9,671 bases of DNA, from contig JAJZEL010000214.1 of NCBI GenBank assembly GCA_021828575.1, positions 1 through 9,671 on the forward strand, given 5' to 3'. This DNA is from Pseudomonadota bacterium. GTDB lineage: Bacteria > Pseudomonadota > Gammaproteobacteria > Burkholderiales > Ferrovaceae. Position 1 is the stretch's first letter; each line of letters begins with the position of its first letter. Shown here in pieces: positions 1 through 6,068 of the stretch. The position numbers and the translations under genes are program-made. The notes below the pieces were generated by a model. That model saw only the letters and a program-made list of their open reading frames with translations. It did no database searches and was not told the origin of the DNA.

Positions 1-764
1 ATGACTTCAACCACGGCCACCTGATCCAGCACCGAAAGATTGTAAGGCAGTCGCGCCTTGTCCAGATGCCCCACCAACTCTGGGTCTCCTGCCAGGAAAC
101 CCAGCCGGACACCCGCCAGTCCCAGCTTGGAGAGGGTTCTCATCACCAGCAACCGGGGGTACCTGTCAAGTTCCCCCAGAAAGGAATGATCGGTGAAAGG
201 GAAATAAGCCTCGTCTACCACCACCAGGCCAGGGGCCACGCGAAGGACTTCCCGCACCACGGCGGGATCAAACAGGTTGCCTGTGGGATTATTGGGATAG
301 GCCAGGAAGATGACAGCAGGCCGGTGGATTTCGATGGATGCCAGCAAAGCCGGACCATCCAGGGAAAAATCTTCCCGCAGGGGAACACCCACGTAACGCA
401 TGCCCAGAAACGTGGCAATCATGCGGAACATGACGAATGAGGGGTCCACGCTCATGACCACAGCGCCCGGGCAACTCACGGCCATGGCGATCATCTGGAT
501 CAGTTCGTCGGAACCATTACCCAGTAGCAAACCTGCCCCTGCATGAAGGCCCATGGCCTCGCGCAGGCAGGATTTCAGCTCCTGATGGTGTGCGTCGGGA
601 TAACGGTTGAGCGCCTGCCGTGACAACCGCTCCGCCAAGGCCTGACGCACTGCTTCCGGGAGCAGATAGGGGTTTTCCATGGCATCAAGCTTGATGAGGC
701 CAGCCGACGACGGCACCGGGTAAGCCTTGAGCGCCTGGATGTCTGCGCGGATGGGCGAGGTCAC
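1..764 (-). CDS. hisC: Histidinol-phosphate aminotransferase, 5' part (runs off left edge)
   Basis: Class I/II PLP-dependent aminotransferase that converts imidazole-acetol phosphate and glutamate to histidinol phosphate and 2-oxoglutarate, in the cytosol. I translated 254 complete codons by hand; the gene continues beyond base 1, and the family is usually about 350-370 aa. Visible motifs are KLDAMENPY near residues 25-33, GNGSDE at 82-87, YPNNPTGN at 156-163 (N159 contacts PLP), DEAY at 184-187 and the Schiff-base lysine K213 in SKLGLAG. The start is taken as GTG at 764: no ATG in this frame lies nearby upstream, a GGGGA sits 6 nt before it, and it begins 1 nt after the hisD stop. The next in-frame ATG (681) falls inside the conserved DAMENP motif, so it is too late. 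The family is clear. The exact subfamily (HisC versus a HisC2-type paralogue) is inferred from its place directly after hisD. Confidence 0.93.
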   Translation of the reverse strand, partial: MTSPIRADIQALKAYPVPSSAGLIKLDAMENPYLLPEAVRQALAERLSRQALNRYPDAHHQELKSCLREAMGLHAGAGLLLGNGSDELIQMIAMAVSCPGAVVMSVDPSFVMFRMIATFLGMRYVGVPLREDFSLDGPALLASIEIHRPAVIFLAYPNNPTGNLFDPAVVREVLRVAPGLVVVDEAYFPFTDHSFLGELDRYPRLLVMRTLSKLGLAGVRLGFLAGDPELVGHLDKARLPYNLSVLDQVAVVEV

Positions 765-765
765 C

Positions 766-2064
766 TCATGTCCCCATACGCATGGCAGCCGAACGGGAAT
801 GGGCTTCCAGCCCTTCCTGATCCGCCAGGATAGTGGCTATCCGACCCAGGGACTGGGCCCCTTGACCGGAAACCTTGATGATGCTGCTGCGTTTCTGGAA
901 ATCGTATACGCCAAGAGGCGACGCGAAGCGCGCCGTGCGCCCGGTGGGCAGCACGTGATTGGGGCCGGCGCAATAGTCCCCGAGAGACTCCGAACTCCAT
1001 CGACCCAGGAAAATGGCCCCGGCATGGAGAACGTGCGGTAACCAGTGCTCGGGGTCCGCCACGGAAAGCTCCAGATGTTCAGGAGCCACGCGACTGGAAA
1101 TCTCGCACGCCTCCTGCAGGTCGCGTACGAGGATCATGGCCCCTCGCCCCAGCAATGACGCCTCAATGACATGACGACGCTTCATCTGCGGCAGAAGCCG
1201 ATTCACGGCTTCTTCCACGCGATCCAGATAACCGGCGTCCGGGCAGAGCAGGATCGACTGGGCCATCTCGTCATGCTCGGCCTGTGAAAACAGGTCCATG
1301 GCCACCCAGTCAGGAGGGGTCTGACCATCAGCGATGACCAGGATTTCCGATGGACCGGCCACCATGTCGATGCCCACCACGCCAAATACACGGCGCTTGG
1401 CAGCAGCCACGTAAGCATTGCCTGGGCCCACGATCTTGTCCACCGCCGGCACCGTCGCGGTGCCGTACGCCAGGGCAGCCACGGCCTGGGCACCGCCCAC
1501 GGCAAACACCTGCGTGACACCACCCAGTGCTGCTGCAGCCAGCACCATGGGATTGGGAATGCCTTCAGGCGTAGGCACCACCATGACGATGTCCCGAACC
1601 CCTGCCACGGCAGCAGGTATGGCATTCATCAGAACAGAAGACGGGTATACGGCCTTCCCGCCTGGCACATAGAGACCCACACGATCCAGCGGAGTCACAC
1701 GTTGCCCCAGTTCGGTTCCATCCGCTTCCGTCAGGCGCCAGGATTCTCCTTTCTGCCTTTCATGAAACCGGCGGATCCTGGCAGCCGCCTCCTCCAGCGC
1801 CTGGCGTGCCATCGGGGCCAGCTGATCCAGCGCCGCACTCATGCGCGCAGGCGACAGTTCGAGCCCGCCCGCCCCTTGTGGGTCCCACCGATCAAAACGG
1901 CAGGTATACTCCAGCAGCGCTTCGTCTCCACGTTGCCGAACCGCCTGGATGATATGGGCAACGGCCTGCTCCACTTCGAGATCCAAGGCACTCTCGAATG
2001 CCGTCAGGGCATCCAGTTGCGCGAGGAAATCGGCATGCGTCGAATCGAGGCGGCGGATTTTCAT
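766..2064 (-). CDS. hisD: Histidinol dehydrogenase
   Basis: Zinc-dependent, NAD-linked enzyme (EC 1.1.1.23) that oxidises L-histidinol to L-histidine in two steps through histidinal, the last two reactions of histidine synthesis. The protein has 432 aa, normal for the family. Predicted Zn ligands, by comparison with the E. coli enzyme, are Q261 and H264 (FSQAEHDE), D363 (SLGDYCAGPNH) and H422 (GLEAHSRSA). The catalytic Glu-His pair is E329-H330 in RVAPEHLEL. The glycine-rich RVGLYVPGG (128-136) and KIVGPGNAYVAAAK (210-223) motifs are intact. Start ATG 2064 overlaps the hisG stop as ATGA, which implies coupled translation. The stop TGA is 1 nt from the hisC start. The gene appears complete and functional. 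An 8-bp GC hairpin lies inside the coding region at 1447-1465. Confidence 0.98.
   Translation of the reverse strand: MKIRRLDSTHADFLAQLDALTAFESALDLEVEQAVAHIIQAVRQRGDEALLEYTCRFDRWDPQGAGGLELSPARMSAALDQLAPMARQALEEAAARIRRFHERQKGESWRLTEADGTELGQRVTPLDRVGLYVPGGKAVYPSSVLMNAIPAAVAGVRDIVMVVPTPEGIPNPMVLAAAALGGVTQVFAVGGAQAVAALAYGTATVPAVDKIVGPGNAYVAAAKRRVFGVVGIDMVAGPSEILVIADGQTPPDWVAMDLFSQAEHDEMAQSILLCPDAGYLDRVEEAVNRLLPQMKRRHVIEASLLGRGAMILVRDLQEACEISSRVAPEHLELSVADPEHWLPHVLHAGAIFLGRWSSESLGDYCAGPNHVLPTGRTARFASPLGVYDFQKRSSIIKVSGQGAQSLGRIATILADQEGLEAHSRSAAMRMGT
771..775 (-). promoter_or_regulatory. Shine-Dalgarno GGGGA for hisC GTG start
   Basis: GGGGA lies within the last codons of hisD, 6 nt before the GTG at 764. 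An ATG overlapping the hisD stop (770-768) is followed almost at once by an in-frame TGA, so it cannot be the hisC start. The ribosome site therefore supports the GTG. Confidence 0.5.
1447..1465 (-). repeat. Perfect 8-bp inverted repeat inside hisD
   Basis: CGGCACCG (1447-1454) and CGGTGCCG (1458-1465) are exact reverse complements separated by 3 nt, giving a compact GC-rich stem-loop in the hisD mRNA around codons 200-206 (the YGTATV stretch). No U-tract follows, so it is not an intrinsic terminator. It may be a chance result of codon choice in a GC-rich gene. Confidence 0.5.
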
Positions 2065-2717
2065 TCTGCCTTCACTCCCTGGCGAAATGCTTCCACCAGC
2101 GGTTCCAGTCGCGTGCGCCCGAGTTTCCAGGCTGCCGCGTTGACGATCAGACGTGCGCTGATGTGGTCGATGAGTTCCACGGCCTCCAGATGGTTGGCCT
2201 TCAGGGTATTGCCGCTGCTCACCAGGTCCACGATGCCATCGGCCAGTCCGGTCAGGGGCGCCAGCTCCATGGAACCATACAGCTTGATGAGATCCACATG
2301 CATGCCTTTCTTGGCAAAGTGGCTACGCGCCATGTTTTCGTATTTGGTAGCCATGCTCAGCCGCCCGCCACGCCGAATGGCCGCCGCGTAATCAAATCCC
2401 TGAGGCACAGCCACCATGAGGCGGCATTTGGCAATTCCCAGATCCAGCAACTGATAAAGTCCCTCGCTGCCCTGCTCCAGAAGCACGTCGCGGCCAGCCA
2501 CTCCAAAATCAGCCGCCCCATGCTTCACATAGGTGGGCACATCAGAGGCGCGAACGATGATCAGTCGCACATCCGGGCGATTGGTACCAATGATGAGCTG
2601 CCGGGAAGTTTCCGGATCCGTCTGGGGCACAATGCCCGCCACCTTCAGCAGGGGCAGCGTGTCCTGAAATATGCGCCCCTTGGACAGGGCCAGCGTCACA
2701 CCATCAAAGGCCATCAT
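2061..2717 (-). CDS. hisG: ATP phosphoribosyltransferase catalytic subunit, short form
   Basis: Catalyses the first step of histidine synthesis: ATP plus PRPP gives phosphoribosyl-ATP and pyrophosphate. With the start at ATG 2717 the protein has 218 aa. It shows ALSKGR (10-15), FGVAGRD (71-77) and the PRPP-binding region ELAPLTGLADGIVDLVSSGN (151-170). It stops where the short HisG family ends and lacks the roughly 80-residue C-terminal regulatory ACT-like domain of the long form. Known short HisG proteins work as a hetero-octamer with HisZ, which carries histidine feedback. No hisZ is in this window. The start is chosen because ATG 2717 overlaps the murA stop as ATGA, with GGAGG 6 nt upstream; a second ATG follows at 2714. 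An upstream in-frame ATG at 2762 would add 15 unconserved residues and overlap murA by 49 nt, so it was rejected. Confidence 0.96.
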   Translation of the reverse strand: MMAFDGVTLALSKGRIFQDTLPLLKVAGIVPQTDPETSRQLIIGTNRPDVRLIIVRASDVPTYVKHGAADFGVAGRDVLLEQGSEGLYQLLDLGIAKCRLMVAVPQGFDYAAAIRRGGRLSMATKYENMARSHFAKKGMHVDLIKLYGSMELAPLTGLADGIVDLVSSGNTLKANHLEAVELIDHISARLIVNAAAWKLGRTRLEPLVEAFRQGVKAE

Positions 2718-3979
2718 GCATTGCCTCCAGCCACGCGCCGACGCATGCTGGCTCCCAGGCATGAAAACTTTTCCTCCAGCTTTTCATATCCCCTGTCAAG
2801 GTGATAGATGCGATCCACCACCGTTTCACCTTCGGCAATGAGGCCGGCAATCACCAGACCCGCCGAGGCCCTGAGATCCGTGGCCATGACCGTGGCCCCC
2901 TCCAGTCGGGGCACCCCGCGAATGATGGCGGCATTGCCTTCCACTTCGATATTGGCGCCCATTCGTCGCAATTCCTGTACGTGCATGAAACGGTTTTCAA
3001 ATATGGTTTCCGTCACGACCGTGGTCCCTTGCGCCACGGCGTTCATAGCCATGAACTGGGCCTGCATATCAGTGGGAAATGCCGGGTATGGCGCCGTGCG
3101 AAGGCTGACGCCGTGATTGGGCCCGCGCATGCGCAGGCGAATCTGGTCCCCCTGGCATTCCACGGATGCATTGGCTTCCACCAGCTTGTCCAGAATGGCG
3201 TCCAAGGTGCGCGGACGGGCGCCCGACAGCCGGATTTCACCGCCCGTGGCGGCAGCGGCCACCAGAAAGGTGCCCGCCTCGATGCGATCAGGCATGACCC
3301 GATGCGTGGCACCGGACAGTTCCGGTACCCCCTCGATGGTCAGCACATCGGTCCCATGGCCACGAATTCTGGCTCCCATGGCCACCAGACACTCTGCCAG
3401 ATCCACCACTTCGGGCTCCCGAGCTGCGTTTTCCAGAATGGTGGTGCCTTCTGCCAGGGTAGCGGCCATCATGAGGTTTTCGGTACCTGTCACCGTCACC
3501 TTGTCCATGAAGATCCGGGCACCCCTGAGGCGTTCCGCTTCCCCCACGAGGTCGCCATGCGTCACTTCCAGGCGTGCGCCCATGGCCTGAAGACCCTTGA
3601 TGTGCAAATCCACGGGACGCTCCCCGATGGCGCAACCTCCCGGCAGGGACACCCGGGCTCGCCCGAACCGGGCCAGCAGGGGACCCAACACCAGAATGGA
3701 AGCCCTCATGGTCTTGACCCATTCGTAAGGCGCCACGGCTTCCTTCAGGGACTCGGCACACAGCGTCACGCGCCTTGGCGCACGCTCCACCAAAACACCC
3801 ATGTCACCCAAAAGACGCAGGAGTGTTCCCACATCCCGCAACTCGGGAACATTGTCCACCACCAAGGGCCGGGCTGTCAGCAGGGAAGCGCATAAAATGG
3901 GCAGGGCCGCGTTCTTGGCGCCGGACACTTCCACTTCACCCGTCAGGGGCTGCCCTCCGGCAATGACCAGTTGATCCAT
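2714..3979 (-). CDS. murA: UDP-N-acetylglucosamine 1-carboxyvinyltransferase
   Basis: Transfers enolpyruvate from PEP to UDP-GlcNAc, the first committed step of peptidoglycan synthesis, in the cytosol. The protein has 421 aa, close to the usual 417-420, with the two-domain EPSP-synthase fold. K22-N23 lie in SGAKNAALP. The catalytic loop is PGGCAIGERPVDLH, with the PEP-binding, fosfomycin-target cysteine at C116 and R121 beside it. D304 lies in FPTDMQAQ (general base region) and R396 in YHLDRGYEK. C116 is Cys, not the Asp seen in naturally fosfomycin-resistant lineages. Start ATG 3979 lies 6 nt after the ibaG stop, with a small hairpin just before it; the stop overlaps hisG as ATGA. The ibaG-murA pairing also occurs in E. 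coli. The gene appears complete. Confidence 0.98.
   Translation of the reverse strand: MDQLVIAGGQPLTGEVEVSGAKNAALPILCASLLTARPLVVDNVPELRDVGTLLRLLGDMGVLVERAPRRVTLCAESLKEAVAPYEWVKTMRASILVLGPLLARFGRARVSLPGGCAIGERPVDLHIKGLQAMGARLEVTHGDLVGEAERLRGARIFMDKVTVTGTENLMMAATLAEGTTILENAAREPEVVDLAECLVAMGARIRGHGTDVLTIEGVPELSGATHRVMPDRIEAGTFLVAAAATGGEIRLSGARPRTLDAILDKLVEANASVECQGDQIRLRMRGPNHGVSLRTAPYPAFPTDMQAQFMAMNAVAQGTTVVTETIFENRFMHVQELRRMGANIEVEGNAAIIRGVPRLEGATVMATDLRASAGLVIAGLIAEGETVVDRIYHLDRGYEKLEEKFSCLGASMRRRVAGGNA
2724..2728 (-). promoter_or_regulatory. Shine-Dalgarno GGAGG for hisG inside murA
   Basis: A strong GGAGG in the last murA codons stands 6 nt before ATG 2717 and 9 nt before ATG 2714. It supports these starts over the upstream ATG at 2762 and suggests hisG can load its own ribosomes in addition to coupling through the ATGA overlap. 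Confidence 0.6.
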
Positions 3980-3982
3980 TCA

Positions 3983-3998
3983 GGCTCAACCCTGAGCC
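3983..3998 (-). promoter_or_regulatory. 6-bp stem-loop covering ibaG stop and murA leader
   Basis: GGCTCA (3983-3988) and TGAGCC (3993-3998) pair perfectly around a 4-nt loop. In the mRNA the loop reads GGGU, preceded by CA, so the only SD-like AGGG for murA would sit at the stem-loop apex, about 9 nt before the AUG at 3979. The 3' arm contains the ibaG stop. It could gate murA translation, with ribosomes finishing ibaG opening the stem, or it could be chance. No U-tract follows, so it is not a terminator. Confidence 0.35.
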
Positions 3999-4240
3999 GG
4001 GTTGCGCAGGGCCTGCCACTGTTCCGGCGTCAGGGTCTGCATGGACAGGGCATGAATTTCTTCCCTCATACGATCTCCCAACGCCTTATACACCAACTGA
4101 TGTTGCGCCACACGGGATTTTCCTGAAAAGTGAGCGCTTACAATTATTGCCTCGAAATGGTGCCCGTCACCTTCCACCTGCACCCACTCGCAAGGCAATC
4201 CGGATTCAATGTACTGCTTGATGTCCTGGGGTAACACCAT
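3986..4240 (-). CDS. ibaG: BolA-family protein, IbaG type
   Basis: Small 84-residue BolA-like protein. The single BolA domain fills the chain, with DGHHFEAIIVSAHFSGKSRV at 25-44 and the helix QHQLVYKALGDRM at 46-58. The invariant C-terminal histidine is H63 in EIHALSMQT. BolA proteins bind monothiol glutaredoxins through a shared [2Fe-2S] cluster; H63 and a histidine of the HH pair at 27-28 are the likely ligands (inferred). Its closest relation is IbaG/YrbA rather than BolA proper, supported by length and by its place directly before murA, as in E. coli. Start ATG 4240 has AGGAG about 10 nt upstream in the 30-nt gap after the permease gene. IbaG has been linked to acid stress and iron-sulfur handling; its precise role next to cell-wall genes is not settled. 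Confidence 0.93.
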   Translation of the reverse strand: MVLPQDIKQYIESGLPCEWVQVEGDGHHFEAIIVSAHFSGKSRVAQHQLVYKALGDRMREEIHALSMQTLTPEQWQALRNPAQG

Positions 4241-4270
4241 GACCTGCCAACTCCTGATCGAAAGGGAACC

Positions 4271-5026
4271 TCATGTGCGCAGACGCCAACCGCAGCGCAA
4301 CAGGGCCATAGTTCCCCATGATAAGGCCAAACAGGTGACGGCGACAATTGTCAGCGATTCCAGCGGGGGAACATCACTGTGCCCAAGAAACCCGTACCGG
4401 AATCCGTCTGTCATGTAAAAAAACGGGTTGAAACGTGACACCACAGCCCAGACCGGCGGCAGGGAATGCAGGGAGTAAAACGCCCCGGACAGGAAAGTCA
4501 GCGGCAAAATAACGAAATTTTGCCAGGCAGCCATCTGATCGAATTTTTCTGCCCACAGGCCGGCAAGCACCCCCAGAGCTCCGGACATGAAGGTGGCCAG
4601 CAGGGCGAACCCGGCAACCCACAGGGGCTCCCTAAAGGGCAGAGAGAAAAAAGACAGCGCCGTCAGACAAACCACACTGCCCACCAGCAGACCACGCAAC
4701 ATGGACGCCAGCACGTATCCCAGAAAAATCTCGGCCGGAGTCAGTGGTGTCAGCAACAGAAAAACCAGGTTGCCCGTCACCCTGGACTGCACCAGACTCG
4801 ACGAACTGTTGGCAAAGGCGTTCTGGAGCATGGACATCATGACCAACCCCGGAACCAGAAATGCAGCGTAAGTGATGGAGGGATAAATGTCCGTATGACC
4901 TGCCATGACATGTGAAAAAACCAGCAGGTACAGCAGGGTGGACACCAGGGGCGCAAGCAGCGTTTGCAGGGACACCTTCCAGAAACGCAATACCTCCTTG
5001 TAGAGCAGGGTCTGAAAACCGGTCAT
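4271..5026 (-). CDS. ABC-2 type transporter permease (YadH-like)
   Basis: Inner-membrane permease of 251 aa, normal for the ABC-2/NodJ/YadH family. About six membrane helices can be read: near 20-41, 52-72, 103-128, 135-158, 168-187 and 223-243. The N-terminal amphipathic stretch FQTLLYKEVLRFWK and the family signature LSGAFYSLHSLPPVW (179-193), followed by the NPF element at 200-202, are present. Its start overlaps the stop of the ATPase gene as ATGA, so the two surely form one transporter. The substrate is unknown: relatives export polysaccharides, drugs or lipids, and the setting between mla and murA suggests an envelope substrate, which is inference only. The codons for FFY near residues 202-204 contain a run of seven T (4417-4423), but the frame is intact. 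Confidence 0.9.
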   Translation of the reverse strand: MTGFQTLLYKEVLRFWKVSLQTLLAPLVSTLLYLLVFSHVMAGHTDIYPSITYAAFLVPGLVMMSMLQNAFANSSSSLVQSRVTGNLVFLLLTPLTPAEIFLGYVLASMLRGLLVGSVVCLTALSFFSLPFREPLWVAGFALLATFMSGALGVLAGLWAEKFDQMAAWQNFVILPLTFLSGAFYSLHSLPPVWAVVSRFNPFFYMTDGFRYGFLGHSDVPPLESLTIVAVTCLALSWGTMALLRCGWRLRT

Positions 5027-5766
5027 GCGACGACGTCCTGCTCCCCGGCATTATGCATCAATGCAATGAACACATCCTCGAACCTGTGGGCGCGATGGGC
5101 ACTCATGAGATTCTTCAGTGTATCCAGAGCCATCAGGCGGCCCTGCTTGAGGATGGCTACGCGCTCGCACAAGGCTTCCACTTCTTCGAGATAGTGTGTC
5201 GTCAGGAGAATGGTATGGCCTTCACGATTCAGTTTCTGGATGAACTTCCACAGGCTTTGCCTCAACTCCACATCCACGCCGGCAGTGGGCTCGTCCAGCA
5301 CAATGACGGGAGGCCGGTGAACCAGTGCCTGGGCCACCAGAACACGTCGCTTCATGCCACCAGAGAGGGCGCGCATGTTGGTACCTGCCTTGTCAGACAA
5401 TTGCAGGTGCATGAGCAGTTCGTCAATCCAGTCGTCATTGCGCGGCAACCCGAAGTAACCCGATTGAATTTCGAGGGTTTCCCGTACCGTAAAAAAAGGG
5501 TCGAACACCAGTTCCTGGGGAACCACACCCAAGCGTCGACGGGCTTCCCGGTACTGGCGCACCACGTCGAATTCCTGCACGAACAGATGCCCCGCATCCG
5601 GGCGGGACAGACCGGCCAGCAGGTTGATCAGAGTGGTCTTGCCAGCCCCGTTGGGCCCCAGCAGGGCAAAGAACTCGCCTTCATTCACTTCAAGATCCAT
5701 GGACCTGACGGCATGTACCGAGCCGAAACGCTTGTCCACTCCCTGAATGCGAATGGCGGGACTCAT
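5023..5766 (-). CDS. ABC transporter ATP-binding protein (YadG/CcmA-like)
   Basis: Cytosolic nucleotide-binding subunit of 247 aa for the ABC-2 permease next to it. In order: Walker A GPNGAGKTT at 37-45, Q-loop Q84 in VVPQE, signature LSGGMKRR at 134-141, Walker B VIVLDEPTAGVD at 154-165 with catalytic E159, and H-loop H191 in TTHYLEE. The C-terminus closes with the FEDVFIAL element common in YadG-type subunits. All ATPase residues are intact, so it should be active. It overlaps mlaB upstream and the permease downstream, both as ATGA. No SD is clear before ATG 5766, so initiation probably depends on ribosomes ending mlaB. A T7 run (5491-5497) encodes part of DPFFTV. It is distinct from MlaF, which has its own permease, MlaE. 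Confidence 0.94.
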   Translation of the reverse strand: MSPAIRIQGVDKRFGSVHAVRSMDLEVNEGEFFALLGPNGAGKTTLINLLAGLSRPDAGHLFVQEFDVVRQYREARRRLGVVPQELVFDPFFTVRETLEIQSGYFGLPRNDDWIDELLMHLQLSDKAGTNMRALSGGMKRRVLVAQALVHRPPVIVLDEPTAGVDVELRQSLWKFIQKLNREGHTILLTTHYLEEVEALCERVAILKQGRLMALDTLKNLMSAHRAHRFEDVFIALMHNAGEQDVVA

Positions 5767-6068
5767 GCAGTCATGCCGGAAGACTCCGGGCGCTCCAGAA
5801 GGAAGGTCATACCATACAGTTCTGCCAGCACTCCGAGATTGGCCGGTACCTGGACGAAGGCCAGCCGGGCACCGGTCTCTTCGGCCTTCCTGCGCCAGTG
5901 GAGCATCAGGGCCAGAACAGAGGAATCAATGTCAGAGACTCCCGAAAAATCAGCCTCCACCTGGGCGCCCCGGGTCAACTGGGTATCCAGGGCTGACAGC
6001 CAGCGCGGCACGGTTTCAATGACCAATGCCCCTTCGGGAGAAAAGCGCCGGGCAGTGTCCATGGTCAT
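5763..6068 (-). CDS. mlaB: MlaB-like STAS-domain protein
   Basis: Cytosolic STAS-domain protein of 101 aa. In the E. coli Mla complex MlaB binds the MlaF ATPase and is needed for complex assembly and activity. The core element DFSGVSDIDSSVLALMLHWRRKAEETG spans 40-66; the conserved D-x-S-S helix start includes S49-S50. There is no signal peptide, which fits the cytosolic face. Start ATG 6068 overlaps the mlaC stop as ATGA, and a second ATG follows two codons later (6062). There is no strong SD, only GAG plus a six-A run, so coupled restart is likely. Its own stop overlaps the ABC ATPase start as ATGA. Family identity rests on the STAS pattern together with position; by sequence alone it would be called only a STAS protein. 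Confidence 0.9.
   Translation of the reverse strand: MTMDTARRFSPEGALVIETVPRWLSALDTQLTRGAQVEADFSGVSDIDSSVLALMLHWRRKAEETGARLAFVQVPANLGVLAELYGMTFLLERPESSGMTA
5776..5789 (-). promoter_or_regulatory. Small stem-loop at the mlaB/ATPase junction
   Basis: CCGGA (5776-5780) and TCCGG (5785-5789) form a perfect 5-bp stem with a 4-nt loop, ending 10 nt before the ATPase ATG at 5766 and occupying the place where an SD would be expected. It may keep the ATPase start dependent on translation of mlaB. The stem is short and chance is quite possible. Confidence 0.25.

Noticed and set aside
1998..2804. Plus-strand frame of 268 codons across the hisG region
   Set aside because: Antisense to hisG and the ends of hisD and murA; low-complexity composition and no domain pattern.
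2796..2805. Perfect TTGACA -35 hexamer on the minus strand near the end of murA, as a his promoter
   Set aside because: It encodes the conserved HLDRGYE motif of MurA, and no TATAAT-like hexamer lies 16-19 nt downstream.
2801..3895. 364-codon open frame on the plus strand
   Set aside because: Wholly antisense to murA, which has all its catalytic residues. The His/Gly/Gln-rich product shows no recognisable domain.
4417..4423. Run of seven T in the permease gene as a frameshift or phase-variation tract
   Set aside because: The frame is intact on both sides and the run is explained by consecutive Phe codons in the NPFFY element; seven bases is short for phase variation.
5491..5497. Run of seven T in the ABC ATPase gene as a slippage site
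   Set aside because: It encodes part of DPFFTV in a region where the frame continues to intact signature and Walker B motifs.
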